A stretch of DNA of 64,000 nucleotides. It comes from Engraulis encrasicolus (Eukaryota > Chordata > Actinopteri > Clupeiformes > Engraulidae). Of this stretch, positions 1 to 21,335 are shown in pieces. Where the stretch lies: positions 44,645,577 through 44,709,576 of the forward strand of contig NC_085880.1 in the NCBI RefSeq assembly GCF_034702125.1. The letters are read 5' to 3'. The notes beneath the pieces are model-generated. The model made no database searches. It was not told the origin of the DNA and saw only the letters and a program-made list of their open reading frames with translations. The translations under genes and the position numbers were made by a program. The stretch's first letter is position 1, and the number at the start of each line of letters is the position of its first letter.

Positions 1-223
1 AGGGCTGGACTGGGGGAGAAATAGGACCCGGGCACTTTTGGCTCAAAGGGGCCCCTCATAATTAGCAGTGCAGAATTGACGCAGCGGTAGGCCCTGCACC
101 CTTATGGGCCCCTATTTTCAGAAATGAGAAAAGAAAAAATAAATAAATCTGAAAATAGGGGCCTACGAGGCTGCAGGGCCCACTGGGAATGACCCGCTAT
201 GCCAGATGGTCAGTTCAGCCCTG
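1..223. mobile_element. hAT-type MITE, left end at window edge
   Basis: The left end AGGGCTGGACTGG pairs with the right end CAGTTCAGCCCTG as terminal inverted repeats; the first base probably lies outside. Non-coding. It sits in an intron of tm9sf3. Confidence 0.6.
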
Positions 224-599
224 GTTGTGTGACTGTGTAAAGAGAGCCAGACTGCAGGACGACAGGCTTTTCATCTCCCAATCGGCCATCAAAGGAAATG
301 AATACTCACTGTGCGGTAGCGCTTGACAATGAATCGATCGCACATCAAGATGGTGTCACTCATGATTATTGGTCTTGTACAAAATCAATCAAGTGGTGGC
401 AGAACCTGGAAGATGGTGCCCTGTTGGACTGTCATTTATTAATGTTTTGAAAAGGCATATTTGACACAAAGGGGCTTAGAGAGCTCAGGGACGATCAGCA
501 GAGACGGGAAGAGATTTTGTGTATATAAACCAGCCACTAATGTTATTTGGGATGGTCTCTTTTAAATGTGCTTCAACCAGTTTTCTTTCCACATTGTAT

Positions 600-720
600 T
601 AAACGATTTTTACGATACGATACGATTAGACTTAATTGTCAGTTTTCACTGAAATTCATTTTGCATCCCTGAGCAACACTCGTTTCAGACAGGACGCACA
701 TAACATCACATCACAAGACT
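600..720. repeat. Non-LTR retrotransposon 3' fragment
   Basis: ACTTAATTGTCAGTTTTCAC and GAAATTCATTTTGCATCCCT resemble the copy at 27970-28130 and the 3' ends of fish LINEs. No coding sequence remains. Confidence 0.4.
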
Positions 721-901
721 TGCATAGCCTTTTCTCCAAATCTCTGAGCCCTTCTGTTTTGTTAAGCATTTTTTTTATTATTTGAACAAAGCGATCCGAG
801 TTATTGTTGGTTTAGAAAGTGCAAGGAGCTGCAAAGAAGTTGTTATAGTGTTGATCTTTTCTCTACGCTTGAATTAATAATTTCCTTCTCTGCGTCTGCA
901 G

Positions 902-3900
902 GAGAGGATCCATGCTGAGCACGGCCATCTTTGTGTATGCCGCCACATCACCCGTCAATGGCTACTTTGGAGGAAGTCTGTACGCCAAACAAGGAGGTAC
1001 GGAGAATCATGTCAACATATGTACTACCATGTTTTCCGCAGAACAATTGTTTGTCAAGATGGATCCATTTTTTTGTGTGTTGACAAACATACTCCAAATA
1101 CCATCCCAAAAGTTATTACTGTGTCGAAATGTGACATCAAAAGTGTGAGTAAGTGTTTTTAGACGCTTTATAAAAAATTTCAACAAACACATGCCCCCAT
1201 TAGAATGTCCAGGATCTTAGAAAGGGCTGAACAATGAAGAGGCTGTGCCGTCAGGTACTAAAAATATTTGAATTGGCAGGAATTCTCCTTTAATAATTGA
1301 AGCCGTTACCAACAACAAAGTACCAGGGAAAACCCTGTATTACAGATGCACATTTTCTCTCAAACTCTCAAAACGTCAACTCTTCATCAGAGAATGTTGT
1401 AATGTCCGCTACTAAATCAGTTGCTCATGTCCTTTGTCCTAGGGAGGAGATGGATCAAGCAGATGTTCATCGGAGCGCTACTGATCCCTGGCATGGTGTG
1501 CGGTGTCGCATTCTTCATCAACTTCATTGCCATCTACTACCATGCCTCGCGAGCCATCCCGTTTGGCACAATGGTGAGTCTGTGTTTGGCTTCAACAACT
1601 TCTCTATACATGTACAATTTCATAATGTAATATTACATGGCCTACTAATAAGTTGCATGAAATATGTACCACTGTTAAGCAAACCGTTATCCAGTCATTT
1701 TCGTGTAGGCGTGACCAAGTTGTTTATACAAGATGTCGAATTGGTCATTGTAGGTCGACACACAGTTTTTTGTTGACTGGTGATGTGCCCCCTCTTTGTG
1801 ATTTTTGTTGTAGCCCTCTTTCTATTAAGCATATTTTAACTTGCTCTGCACTGAGAATGAAAAGGCAGCAGTTTTTCAAGAAAGATACTGTTTTTGATAT
1901 TTTTAATAAGGTCCCACCTTTAAAGGTTTTGAATTTTTTGGAATGTATTGATGTTAAGAAGCGTATTTAGTCTCTTAATTTATACAGTTGTGTTTCCCTT
2001 TTTTAAAAATGTGATGTAATGTTTTTCTCTCTATCTGTATTGGCCATGATATAGCCATAGCTGCTGAAATGGCAATAAATGTAAACAATCAATCAATTAC
2101 ATGGCCTACTACCATATTGTAGTCCATTACCAATCACAGTCTCTGCTTCCGCTCGGCGTCAAGTCCTTCTATGAATATATCTGAATGTTTAATTCATATG
2201 TCATGATTCAAAGTAGTTAATTCTCACTGCAATCTCACTGGTTTTGTTTCCTTCTATGTTTACAGGTTGCGGTGTGTTGCATTTGCTTCTTCGTCATTCT
2301 CCCCCTGAATCTGGTTGGAACCATTTTGGGAAGAAATCTGTCTGGCCAGCCCAACTTCCCCTGCCGAGTGAACGCAGTGCCACGGCCGATCCCAGAAAAG
2401 AAATGGTAACTTGCATGACTTTTTTAAGATGTGAAAAAAAAAAAAACATGTGAGACTGTTGTCCTGTTCAACCATTGTATCCCCTTAATGCATGCTATTC
2501 CATCAGTGGAACGCTGTAATAGTCACTGAAAAAACTACTATAGTACTACTCCACTATGCCGGTGCAGAGGGCCTTCATTACATTACGACTTGGCTACTGC
2601 CATTCTTGTAGCAGCTAATTTATAGCAGGGGCCATGTCTTACTGTGTTAAAACATTCCTCGTTTTCAACAGGTTCATGGAACCAGCGGTAATTGTGTGTC
2701 TTGGAGGCATTCTCCCCTTTGGCTCCATTTTCATTGAGATGTAAGTGGTCACTCTTCAATTTTACCAACTACCAAGTATACAAATGTATGAAATGTTTGC
2801 GCATACATATTGCGTTCAGTTTAATGGCAAGTTGTTACAGCAATATGTCTTCTATTATATCAACAATATGTTATTGTCAACAAGGTTATGACGTTTTATG
2901 GTGATGTATTGCTAAAAAAAATGAAATGAAATGAAGGGAACTCTAAAACAAAACATTGTAACTTCAAGCCAATAAGATTCTTATAAGGTTTGCACCTTGT
3001 TTTAATGGAAGTCTCTGCTCCATAGTATTTATTATTAATCAATATCTCCCCTTGTCCAAATGTATTGTGTTTAGGTACTTCATCTTCACGTCCTTCTGGG
3101 CCTATAAGATCTACTACGTGTATGGCTTCATGATGCTGGTGCTGGTCATCCTCTGCATCGTCACCGTGTGTGTCACCATCGTCTGCACATACTTCCTGCT
3201 CAATGCCGAAGATTACAGATGGTAACTCACTTTTTTACATAACGGAATGCCCTTCTGATATCTCTTATTTCTGTTTCTCCGGTTAAATTATGCCAATTTA
3301 GTCAGCATTCATTTATCATTAGAAATGTTATAGAATAGCGTTTAAAGGGACACTGTGCGGGAAATGGTCAAAAAAGGTACTGCAACTATGCTGCTCATTG
3401 AAACTGGGCTGCCTATTGCCAACTTTGATCTTTACATGAAAGTTTACTAAGTAATAAACAAATATTTTCTAGTATGGTCCAAGTACAGTCATTTTTGCAG
3501 CTAAAAATTGCTATTTTTGGAAATTCTAAATGGCGGACCATGGAGAAGATCCCCCTTTTCATGTATGAAAAGTGACATTTTTTCCAGTCATAATGACTAC
3601 TTAGAATTTGATGGTGGTGGTAAGTATTCATGAAAAAGGTAACATTAGTGAATTCTGGAAATAAACAACTAAAAATCTTACACAGTGTCCCTTTAAATTA
3701 CGTGCTGCTCTCTATCTGTACCTAAGTATGTCAATATTCAAACAGTTATGAGGGAGAGATGCTGAGCGCTCCTCTTTGTTGAAAAGTATACTCCAATATG
3801 CTGGTGCTCTTGAGGTTAAAATACAAAGTCCATTCTTCAAACCAGTGGTCATGCCCTGATGAAGACCTGGTGTGGTTGAAACCGGTTGCCATTTTTAGAC

Positions 3901-4887
3901 ATGTACCCCAGTTTAAAATGAAGGGTTTTTACATTGTAAAAATATATACTACTCCTTGTCTCTATGCAAGAGTCGCCTGAAGTAGGCCCAACGGCCACCA
4001 AGTTTTGTAGAATATCCAAACAGCGTTGTACGTGTTTATTGAGTGTGCGATTTCTCACTTGCAGGCAATGGACAAGTTTCCTCTCTGCTGCTTCGACGGC
4101 GGTGTATGTGTACATGTACTCATTTTACTACTACTTCTTCAAAACAAAGTAAGTGGTCATGCGTTGCAATGGCAATGAACTGCTTTTATTCATTACAGTA
4201 GCTGCTGAAAGCCACTGTTTGTTACCTTTAAATTTATTTGACGAGTGTGTCCTTTTCTAATACAAATCCCCAACAACTTGTGTTGTGTCGATAGGATGTA
4301 TGGCCTGTTTCAGACGTCGTTCTACTTCGGCTACATGGCTGTGTTCAGCACTGCACTAGGAATCATGTGTGGTGAGTACCTTTGTGAAAACTGGCATGCT
4401 GCCCAAAATGTCAAAATAAGAGAAACTGGAGCTCAGTGTCGCTGACTTTATTTTCAATTTTCATGTGACTTTGCTAGTCCTGCAGCCATTTATTTTTCAC
4501 AGATGTGCACGTTTTTTTCTTTGTTAAACGAGTACCTTTGTGCACATACCTGGTTTAAAAAAAATCAGTCCTGTGTCTTTATTTCTTTTTTGAAGATGCA
4601 TTTTGTAAAATCTATTAGTGTGTGACCGTTGAGACTTGCTGGTTTTGAATCCATTTAGCTGATCTGGTAGTAAAGCTAGTATTAAAGGAATGATTTGTGA
4701 AATTTAAATTGGCACTTTTGAAAGGTCATAAGTTTGCATATTGATCCTGATATTGTGCACTCACTGGCATTCATATGTCGTCCGATACTTATATTTCTTT
4801 TAAATGGCTTGTCTTTCAGGGGCCGTGGGATACATGGGAACAAGTGCCTTCGTGAGGAAGATATATACAAATGTCAAGATCGACTGA
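902..4887 (+). CDS. tm9sf3: Transmembrane 9 superfamily member 3, 3' half (5' exons outside window)
   Basis: Eight coding exons: 902-996, 1443-1573, 2266-2405, 2672-2740, 3075-3221, 4065-4148, 4295-4371, 4820-4887 (TGA). All have GT-AG borders and phases join, giving 269 complete codons, about 45% of the roughly 590-residue vertebrate protein. The translation begins at the segment reading [20 protein letters not shown] and ends KIYTNVKID, which I recognise as the TM9SF3 C-terminus. It holds most of the nine-helix nonaspanin membrane domain: hydrophobic segments in every exon, the [18 protein letters not shown] loop at 2340-2405 and the [10 protein letters not shown] helix at 3104-3133. Nonaspanins are Golgi/endosomal multi-spanning proteins linked to cargo sorting and glycosylation; the lysine-containing C-terminal tail fits the family's Golgi-retention signal. 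The 5' signal peptide and lumenal domain are not in the window, and no tm9sf3 exon was found in 1-901. The introns carry a LINE 3' end (1648-2095) and a MITE (3341-3697). Gene identity is very secure. Confidence 0.97.
1648..2095 (+). mobile_element. 5'-truncated non-LTR retrotransposon (LINE) 3' end
   Basis: Flanked by a perfect 16-bp target-site duplication (ATTACATGGCCTACTA, 1632-1647 and 2096-2111), ending in an (AATC)n-like tail. The translation at about 1690-1967 shows a C-terminal endonuclease/RT tail pattern ([17 protein letters not shown], then a CxxC...H zinc-knuckle-like stretch with [15 protein letters not shown]). The perfect duplication indicates a recent insertion, into a tm9sf3 intron. 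Confidence 0.85.
2480..2650. repeat. Interspersed repeat, one of three copies in the window
   Basis: TTAATGCATGC, CAGTGGAACGCTGTAATAG and CATTACGACTTGG recur at 32545-32660 and 40650-40850. Non-coding; the family was not identified. Confidence 0.55.
3341..3697. mobile_element. MITE with TTTAAAGGGACACTGTG termini
   Basis: The ends TTTAAAGGGACACTGTG and CACAGTGTCCCTTTAAA are inverted repeats. A relative without the full ends lies near 60395-60615. It sits in a tm9sf3 intron and is non-coding. Confidence 0.75.
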
Positions 4888-6396
4888 CACCGTTCAGGGT
4901 GCAGCGATATTTGGACACATGAAAGACCCCCAGGATGCCCTTTGATGCCCTGAGGAAGACAACGCTTGTTTTCAAAGAAGTGGTTGTGGTATCTTATTAC
5001 CTTGTATAGAACTTAAAAATTCATTTTTCTGGATGATTTTCTGTTAGATGACACAACACCGTGCACAGAGAATAGAGCAGCAGCAGCAGCATTTCTTTTT
5101 CTAATCAGCTACGTACTTCCAATCACACGTTTTCTGTAATATATCTTCGAAGTTCCAATGGTTCATTTATAAATACCTTAAATACGCTTCTTCCTTTTCT
5201 CTTTCTGGCAGACGCCTCACCCACCAACTGTGAACATAGTTTTATTGATGGAATAATGTAGCTCTCTTCAGTGAAGAGGCCAAAGTATAATGAAAGCCTT
5301 TATTCTATTTTATGAGACTATTGGAGAGTTGGGGTTTAGTGTTTGGTTTCTGCTAAGACACACGCAGCATCATCCCCAACACCTGTCACCTGGTTCCATT
5401 CATTAGATTAGATAGAAATAATTCATCATTCTGGTGACATTTGATGTTGTCCATCCCAGTTTCAAATTTTGTTACTTTTAACCCAATTCCGTTTACCCGT
5501 CAGCTGTCGCGCTAAAATACCTTTTTTTGGCTTCTTTTTGTGAGAATAAAGGAAGACTGGAAAAGGGTTTTGTGGCAGAAGTTGCTTACCAGTCTCGTTT
5601 CTACACGTTCTCATCTGCTCAAAGATAATATATATGGATGGGATATGTGTAAACAAAACAAAACCGTCATTATGTATGTTGAAATTAAATTCTCGAGACT
5701 ATTTTGATGTACAGATGTGCTACAGAGAGGAGAGTTTTTTTATACTTTATTATTATTGCTCTTAATAGATTTAGTCTTTTTTTGGAGGGGGTGGGGGTTG
5801 TGGAGAAAACCAGAAGGGAGGTCGGCTTCGTTACATCTTGCCTGGAAAACTTGCATGACATTTTAACTCCTTGGCAAAAGGTACTTCGGAATCTCTTTTT
5901 TTGGGAACACGTCATGGCGTCGCGTCGTCCATGCCGTGCGCAGTCTTTATCCAACTCGGCCTGCACACAGATGTAGACATTACCACGGGGAAAGGGGAGT
6001 CTTTGTATGTATGTTTGTTCTGTTTATTTGTTTGTTTGTTTTTTAAAAACGGCTTTTAAAGGCTCTCTGTTTCAGACAGCTGAATTCTGTGAGCTGTCAT
6101 AAGTAACAGTGTCCTGATTATTGGCATAACTGTCATGACCGATTTCCCCGTCATGCTGTTTCTTAACACATAACGGCACAAGTTCAAGTCAGTGTAAAAC
6201 CATTTACATATTGTTCCCAGCAGTGCTACATTGTGCTTAAAAGATGTATTTCTTGTAAATACAGTAGGTATAAAAAAAAAAAACCTTCATAAGTGGCTAG
6301 TCCTGATTCTGTTTTATTTCTGAATTGATCTGGCATCTTTGATTGGCAGGACGTTTTAAAGACCTGATGTAAACTTGTAAAAAGATGGAAAATAAA
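4888..6396 (+). promoter_or_regulatory. tm9sf3: tm9sf3 3' UTR with polyadenylation signal
   Basis: AT-rich sequence without coding content follows the tm9sf3 stop. An AATAAA hexamer at 6391-6396 is the most likely cleavage signal, giving a 3' UTR of about 1.5 kb. Another AATAAA-like site could extend or shorten it; only transcript ends would settle this. Confidence 0.6.
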
Positions 6397-7073
6397 CGTA
6401 TTATCTATGTATATAAAAATAATGGGGGTTTTTTTCTTTCCTTTTTTTAACACCACCATTACAGTCCTGAATCTTGTTCTAAAATTAGCAATGTTTTATT
6501 TGTCATGGTGTATGTTCAATAGGACATTCATGCACAGTAGTAATATGACACTAGGTAGATGTGGTTTCACCTTTCCCCACGCATACATCTGGGAGAGCAC
6601 CACATTGGATTGATTTTCAGGTGTGACCTTACCACTAATACATTTTATCTTTAAAGAAAATACATAAAAATATGTGTAGCCTGTTGTAGAAGGCTTGTTC
6701 TAGCACTGTTCAAGTAGCATCACCACTGTGGACAAGTCACCAAATTTCATAACTGCTGCATCTTGCGACATAACAGCAGTTCTGGGCTACTAGCAGCTCT
6801 CCTGGGCTGTGAAAGACTATATCTGTTTTCATTCCAGTGGGCTGCAGTTTTGTTGGAAAACCAGCGTCAGTTGGCCTAGGTTTTCTTTTTTAATCTAGTA
6901 TCTACATGTACTGTAGGAAGAACTCTACTTTTAAAAAAACATTTCGCACCTTAATTCTATTTTAAGGCCAGTTGAAGTAATGTGAAGGTTCAAGGGTTTG
7001 TAGAGAATTATTTTCGAGAGGAAAAAACATGTATTTTTAGATTTCATACTACATAACTATCGATAGCCTACTA

Positions 7074-7257
7074 CTGTGGTCTCCAATTATTTACCCCCAA
7101 GGGCCAAATTATGTAGCGCAAAACAAGACTGAGGGCCAAACAAATGGCCAGAGATAGCATGCACATATGTCTTCATTTGTTCCTACCTCATGATGGGCCA
7201 AATGTTTGCCGTGCCTGGGCCGGATCTGGCCCTCGAGCCTCCATTTGGAGACCACTG
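7074..7257. mobile_element. hAT-type MITE with 8-bp target duplication
   Basis: The ends CTGTGGTCTCCAA and TTTGGAGACCACTG are inverted, flanked by a perfect 8-bp duplication GCCTACTA (7066-7073 and 7258-7265). Confidence 0.85.
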
Positions 7258-7639
7258 GCCTACTATTATAACATTTTTTAAAAATTGTCCTCAAGGTGTC
7301 TCTGTGACCCGCCGTCAAAGCCTTTGGCTGCACTGTCTGGCAGTAGCATCACCACTGCCACCTGCTGGTCAAACAAGTTTGCCTGGATCCCAAGAGCAGA
7401 TTTTTCACCAGTGGGTCAGACCCTACCCATGCTGAGTGGAGCTGCAACGTGGCTGGCACCTTCTATTCAAAACATGAGGAGCATTTTTCTCACAAATCCC
7501 TTTCAAGTAGTTATTACAAAAACTGTGAAACAAAATGTGTCATCTGATTACGTAAAAATGATGCAAGTGAATTCCAGCATGGACAACTGCCCTAACAAGG
7601 CCTATCTTACATAACCTATCTTGCCTTGTCATGTTTTTC

Positions 7640-8755
7640 CCCCCTTTGGTATGGCTTCCAGAGAAGTGCCCTTTGCCATCACCAGGCGTGCATTCCAATA
7701 TGTGACCTTGCGTCCTCCACTTGTGCTTGTGGCCTTGTACCAGGAAGTAATGTGTCATGATGACATCACTGACAACAGCATTATATTTCAATATCTCGCA
7801 AAAGCTCAATTGTAATGTCATTTAACCATTTGAAATAGGGATGGTGAATGAAGAATAGTCCCCCAAAAATTGTTTTGGCTAAGCTGACAGCTGGGAAGTT
7901 TAATTGTTTTCTCCACGAAGTAGGGGCCAGGAGGCGGGGCGAGGCGACAAGCACAGGTGGAGGACGCAAGGTTGCATATTGGAATGCACCCCAGAAGTCA
8001 CACACGAAATGGCCTCCATTCAATAATTTAATGCACTTCATGTTTTAATTATGACCTATTTAGACATTATTTGATGCATCACATTTTAAGTTCTGCAGTT
8101 CTGTTTAATATTAACTTATCACCAGACTACTGTGTCTCAGATATGCATATGGCGTATTAGTTACGTACTGAAACAAGGTGGATTCCAATATGCAGACTCC
8201 AGTCCTCCGTCTGTGCTTGTGGCCTCGCATTTCCCTGATGCCCCGCCTCTGTGGAGAAAATAAAGTTTCCCCGCTGTAGCCCTAGCCACAACAAGTTTTA
8301 GAGGACTATTCTTCATTCACTATCCCGTTTGGAAATGAGAAAATGACAGTAGAGCTTTTGTGAGATATTGAAATGAAATTCTGCTGTCGGTGACGTCATC
8401 ACGAGGTCACAAGTAGGCAAGTGAGCATAGGAGGACAGGAGTCTGCATGTTGGAACGCACATATAGTGCCCGAAGTGCATCAGCTGAGACAGAGTGCGTT
8501 GCAATATGCGACCTTGCCTCCTCCACTTGCTTCTCGTCATGATGACATCACTGACAACAGCATTATATTTCAATATCTTGCAAAAGCTCAATTGTAGAGT
8601 CTCTCATTTGCAATTGAAAATCAGTCCCTCAACAGTTGTTGTAGCTAGGCTAACAGCTGGGAAACTTTATCGTTTTCTCCACAGAGGAGGGGCCAGGAGG
8701 CGGGACAAGGAGACAAGCGCAAGTGGAGGAGGCAAGGTCGCATTTTAAAACGCAC
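7640..8755. repeat. Cluster of related foldback repeats
   Basis: Three copies at roughly 7685-7995, 8184-8457 and 8493-8755 share GACCTTGCCTCCTCCACTTG, a GGGGCCAGGAGGCGGG motif and CATTATATTTCAATATCT. Each is partly palindromic. A fourth copy lies at 59375-59700. No intact coding frame. Confidence 0.7.
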
Positions 8756-8917
8756 TCACAGCATACAGTATATGAGAAGTGAGTGACATCAGTCCTTCAG
8801 GTCAGAGCAAAGGATCAAGGCAGCATGGGAGTTCCCAGGCTAACTCAACATATGACAAATGGTGTATATATAAAGACTGCATTCATAATTGCAATGTGTT
8901 TTCTTAACTCTCTACAG

Positions 8918-9226
8918 CAGTGATTCTCAACTGGTGGGTCGGGACCCAAAAGTGGGTCGCGGAGGGTTCCTGGGTGGGTCGCGGAGCTGTGATGCAATGC
9001 ACTAAAAATGACTATGATGTCGAAGACAGAGAGAAACATGGTTAATAGGCCTTTTCCTCTCCACTACTTCATAATACAATGCTAATAATAATGCATATTA
9101 TGAAATGCATGGTAATATTTTTTATTATTATTGGAAGAATCTGACGGTGCGACACACAGTTTGGGTCACAACGTATTGACCACGGGAAATTGTGGGTCTC
9201 AAGACTATTCCAGTTGAGAACCACTG
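8918..9226. mobile_element. hAT-type MITE with 8-bp target duplication
   Basis: CAGTGATTCTCAACTGG and CCAGTTGAGAACCACTG are inverted ends, flanked by perfect CTCTACAG duplications (8910-8917 and 9227-9234). Size 309 bp. Confidence 0.9.
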
Positions 9227-9554
9227 CTCTACAGAGCACTTAAAGCTCTTTACATCTCAATGCTTTATTTCACACACAGAAAAGCTGTCATGTACAGCAT
9301 AGTAAGGCACCAACTGAGTATAAGTGTGGGTCTTGAACCAAGGCATCTATAACTTGCATAATACTTTCTAGGAACAATTGTTGGCCAACTTCAATCTCTT
9401 GAGCCATGTTAATCAGCCTGTTCACTAAATGGTAACACTGTAACCTTGTTTGAACTCATACAGTATAGCTCCAGGATACCAAAACATTTGGACAATTCCA
9501 TGCTCTCAACGTTATGAGCATGTACTGTAATTGTCCAAATGTTTCGGTATCCTG

Positions 9555-9955
9555 GAGCTAGTTTTGAGTGTGCCCCTTCCTGTTCCAACATGACTGTGCA
9601 CCAGGGCACAAAGCAAAGTCCATGAAGAGTATCGTATGGATGAACTTGACTGGCCTGCACAAAGTCCTAACCTGAACCCAACAGAACAGCTTTGGAATGA
9701 AGCAGAGACTTGGAGCCGGGCCTTCTCAACCAACATCAGTGTGACCTCACCAATGCGATTTTGGAAGAATGGTCAAAAACTCCTATAAACACACTCCTCG
9801 ACCTTGTGGACAGCCTTACCAGATGAGTTGAAGCTGTAATAGCTGCAAAAGCTGGACCAATAATGTACTGAACCCTCTGGGTTAGGAATGGGATGGCAGT
9901 ATGCGAGTCAAGGCAAGGTATCAAATACTCTTGGTAATACAGTGTATATACTGCA
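9555..9955 (+). pseudogene. Tc1-like transposase 3' relic
   Basis: The conceptual translation shows DWPAQSPNLNPTEQLWNEAE, the hallmark Tc1 C-terminal catalytic region, followed by a degenerate tail with several stops and frame breaks. The 3' end reads ACTCTTGGTAATACAGTGTAT, like a Tc1 terminal repeat. The 5' half is missing. It is a dead fragment between tm9sf3 and prdx3. Confidence 0.85.
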
Positions 9956-10340
9956 TGTCTATATGATGCAATTGGTACGATGGCTAACAGTAATTGCCAG
10001 AGTATTGCCTACTGTATGTTCAGTTTTTTTATGGATGAGACAAGATCCTGCAGGATGCCTGTGACTTCTGAGATGTACAGTATGCCGTCCTACCTCAAGG
10101 CCAAAGTTCATTAGCGATCACACTCATGTCATTAGCAATGCCCCACATCCAAGCATTGATCGAAGAAGAATGTCTTTTATATTCAGCCATGTCATTTGAC
10201 TTGTGGTTTCAAAGACTAACATGATGTTGACTTCAAAGGGGGTCTAAAACGAAGCATCCTTATATGGTGAAAGGTCAAATTACATCAGCATCAGCAATGC
10301 ATTTGAAGAAATGGATGGACAGACATTGTGAATTTTCCAT

Positions 10341-10346
10341 TTTATT
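10341..10346 (-). promoter_or_regulatory. prdx3: prdx3 polyadenylation signal
   Basis: AATAAA on the minus strand, 230 bases past the prdx3 stop, with no better hexamer between. It implies a short 3' UTR of about 250 nt. Confidence 0.6.
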
Positions 10347-10575
10347 AATTATTACTCTTAATTTACATACTTTGCTTAAAAACTAATCAGACAGCACACA
10401 TTTTTACCATGGAAAAACAAACGTACAGCTAACATCCTGCAATAGGCTTTGTTGTAAGAGTCGATGTAAATCAAAAGCATTGAAGCGACATATTTTAAGG
10501 ATCAGACCAGAGTTCACATGACGTCTTGATCAGCATCTTTGGAGAGATCAGTGCACTTCTACAAACAGGACTGGA

Positions 10576-19740
<9,165 letters not shown>

Positions 19741-19860
19741 TCTGCAGAAAGTCGCAACTTGAAGTCGTCTAATCTGAAGCGTGCAGCCAGCGATAACAAT
19801 GAATTTTGTAACCTGTGACCTCACCGCCAGCCGAGTTTTTGCTTTTTCAAAATAAGAGTT
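19741..19860 (-). promoter_or_regulatory. prdx3: Probable prdx3 5' UTR and proximal promoter
   Basis: Immediately upstream of the prdx3 ATG on the minus strand lies moderately GC-rich sequence with an AGGTCA nuclear-receptor half-site in GGTGAGGTCACAGG. No TATA box stands out. The half-site would fit control by estrogen-related or similar receptors, which govern many mitochondrial genes, but a single hexamer is weak evidence. The eif3a start is 4.3 kb away in the opposite direction, so this is not a tight bidirectional promoter. Confidence 0.35.
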
Positions 19861-20159
19861 TTAACTTCGCGATCACTTCAAGCTCAGTACAAAATGATAT
19901 CGCCCATTTTTGCCCGTTGTGGTCTATTTTTGGGGAGTCAACCGTATTCAGTTATTAAGACATGCTTAACTTAAGTGTTTTCCTATGGTTGGATAATGTT
20001 CTTTGACCTCCTTCAGATGGAGTGAAATCTTATTTTTAATATTTTATTGACACATCTCGTCATGTGTTACTATAGGAAGGTGCAGGGGACTTCTTGGCCA
20101 TGTGTTGTTAATAGAGTTTAAAAGGGATGATAATTATTTCTAATCTAATGGTCCTAGAC

Positions 20160-20475
20160 CTCCTGCTGTGACACAGCAAAGAAACTCCAACTCCCGTTGT
20201 CATTGTGACACAGCACTCCACAGCACAGAAGTGAACCCTGCACACAACAAAATTGCATTTATGCCTCACCCGCACAAGGGGGCAGCAATGGCGCCCCTAG
20301 GGAGCAGTGCGGCGGGACGGTACCATGCTCAGGGTACCTCAGTCATGGAGGAGGATGGGGGAGAGCCCTGGATGATTACTCCCTTCACCAACCTGGCGGG
20401 TCGGGAGTCGGGTCGAGCCGATAACCTTTGGGCGACAAGTCTGACGCCCTAACTGCTTACCCATGACTGAATAAG
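20160..20475 (-). mobile_element. tRNA-derived SINE
   Basis: Read on the minus strand the element opens with CAGTCATGGGTAAGCAGTTAG (A-box-like) and a diverged B box (GGCTCGACCCGACTCCC), then TGACTGAGGTACCCTGAGCA and a body ending GGAGTTGGAGTTT. This suits a tRNA-derived SINE. Body-only copies lie at 14575, 36050, 36555 and 59800. Confidence 0.7.
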
Positions 20476-20534
20476 ACACCAAATAAGACACCAATGAAAA
20501 AGAAACTCCAGCAGAGTCAGTGTTGTGGGTAGAG

Positions 20535-21217
20535 CAGGGGTGGAGAACCTTTTTCATTCGAAGGGCCACTTTAATTTCATCCAAGGGCTGTAGGCCTAAA
20601 AGACCTCCAAGGGTCGTACTACACAAACCAAGATTTCCCCCTGCATTTCATCGAAGGTGGCCACCTTTACAACAGACCCCACCTTCTCTACGTCCCATGA
20701 AATATAACTTAATTGTATTGTAAATGTAATTTCTAAGATTCCTTTACAAAACATGTCACAGGCTATTTCATGTGAAGCTGCATAACATTAAAATTATATC
20801 GGGTTTGCAGATAGGACAGCCTCAAGGACTGTAAACGGAACCTCGCCATAGGTTAGAGCAGGTGTCACCAACGTTGTGCCCGCGGGTGCCAGGTAGCCCT
20901 CCAGGAGCTTCTGAGGTGCCCCCCAAGGATGTTAATAAACAGTGACAACTACCAGATTTTAGTCACATATATGTTTTTCTTTATCTAAATAGGAGATTAT
21001 TTATTCTTTATAACCTATAAGCAAGTTATCATTCAATAATAGTGTGATTTGAGAATGATGCCAAGACATCATTTTGAACAAAAAATAGCCCTCGGGGAGC
21101 CCTCAGTAGCCCTCTGGTAGCCCTTGGTAGCCCTCAGACCCAGAAAGGTTGGGGACCCCTGGGTTAGAGGTTCCTCACCATAGACATCATATATGATGTC
21201 TATGTTCCTCACCCCTG
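20535..21217. mobile_element. hAT-type element hosting a second hAT MITE
   Basis: The ends CAGGGGTGGAGAACC and GGTTCCTCACCCCTG are inverted repeats, flanked by GGGTAGAG/GGGTACAG (7 of 8). Related copies are at 55711-56378 and (partial) 51665-51785. Confidence 0.8.
20859..21161. mobile_element. hAT MITE nested in the 20535-21217 element
   Basis: The left end CAGGTGTCACCAACG and right end GGTTGGGGACCCCTG are flanked by perfect GGTTAGAG (20851-20858 and 21162-21169). Confidence 0.85.
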
Positions 21218-21335
21218 GGGTACAGTAATGGAGTGACATTTCCCCCCTCCATTCCGCGGTACAGGACCTTCAAATAAGTACAACATCCTTCCAGATACAG
21301 GAGGCAGAATAAATGCTGTACATGTTTTAAATATA

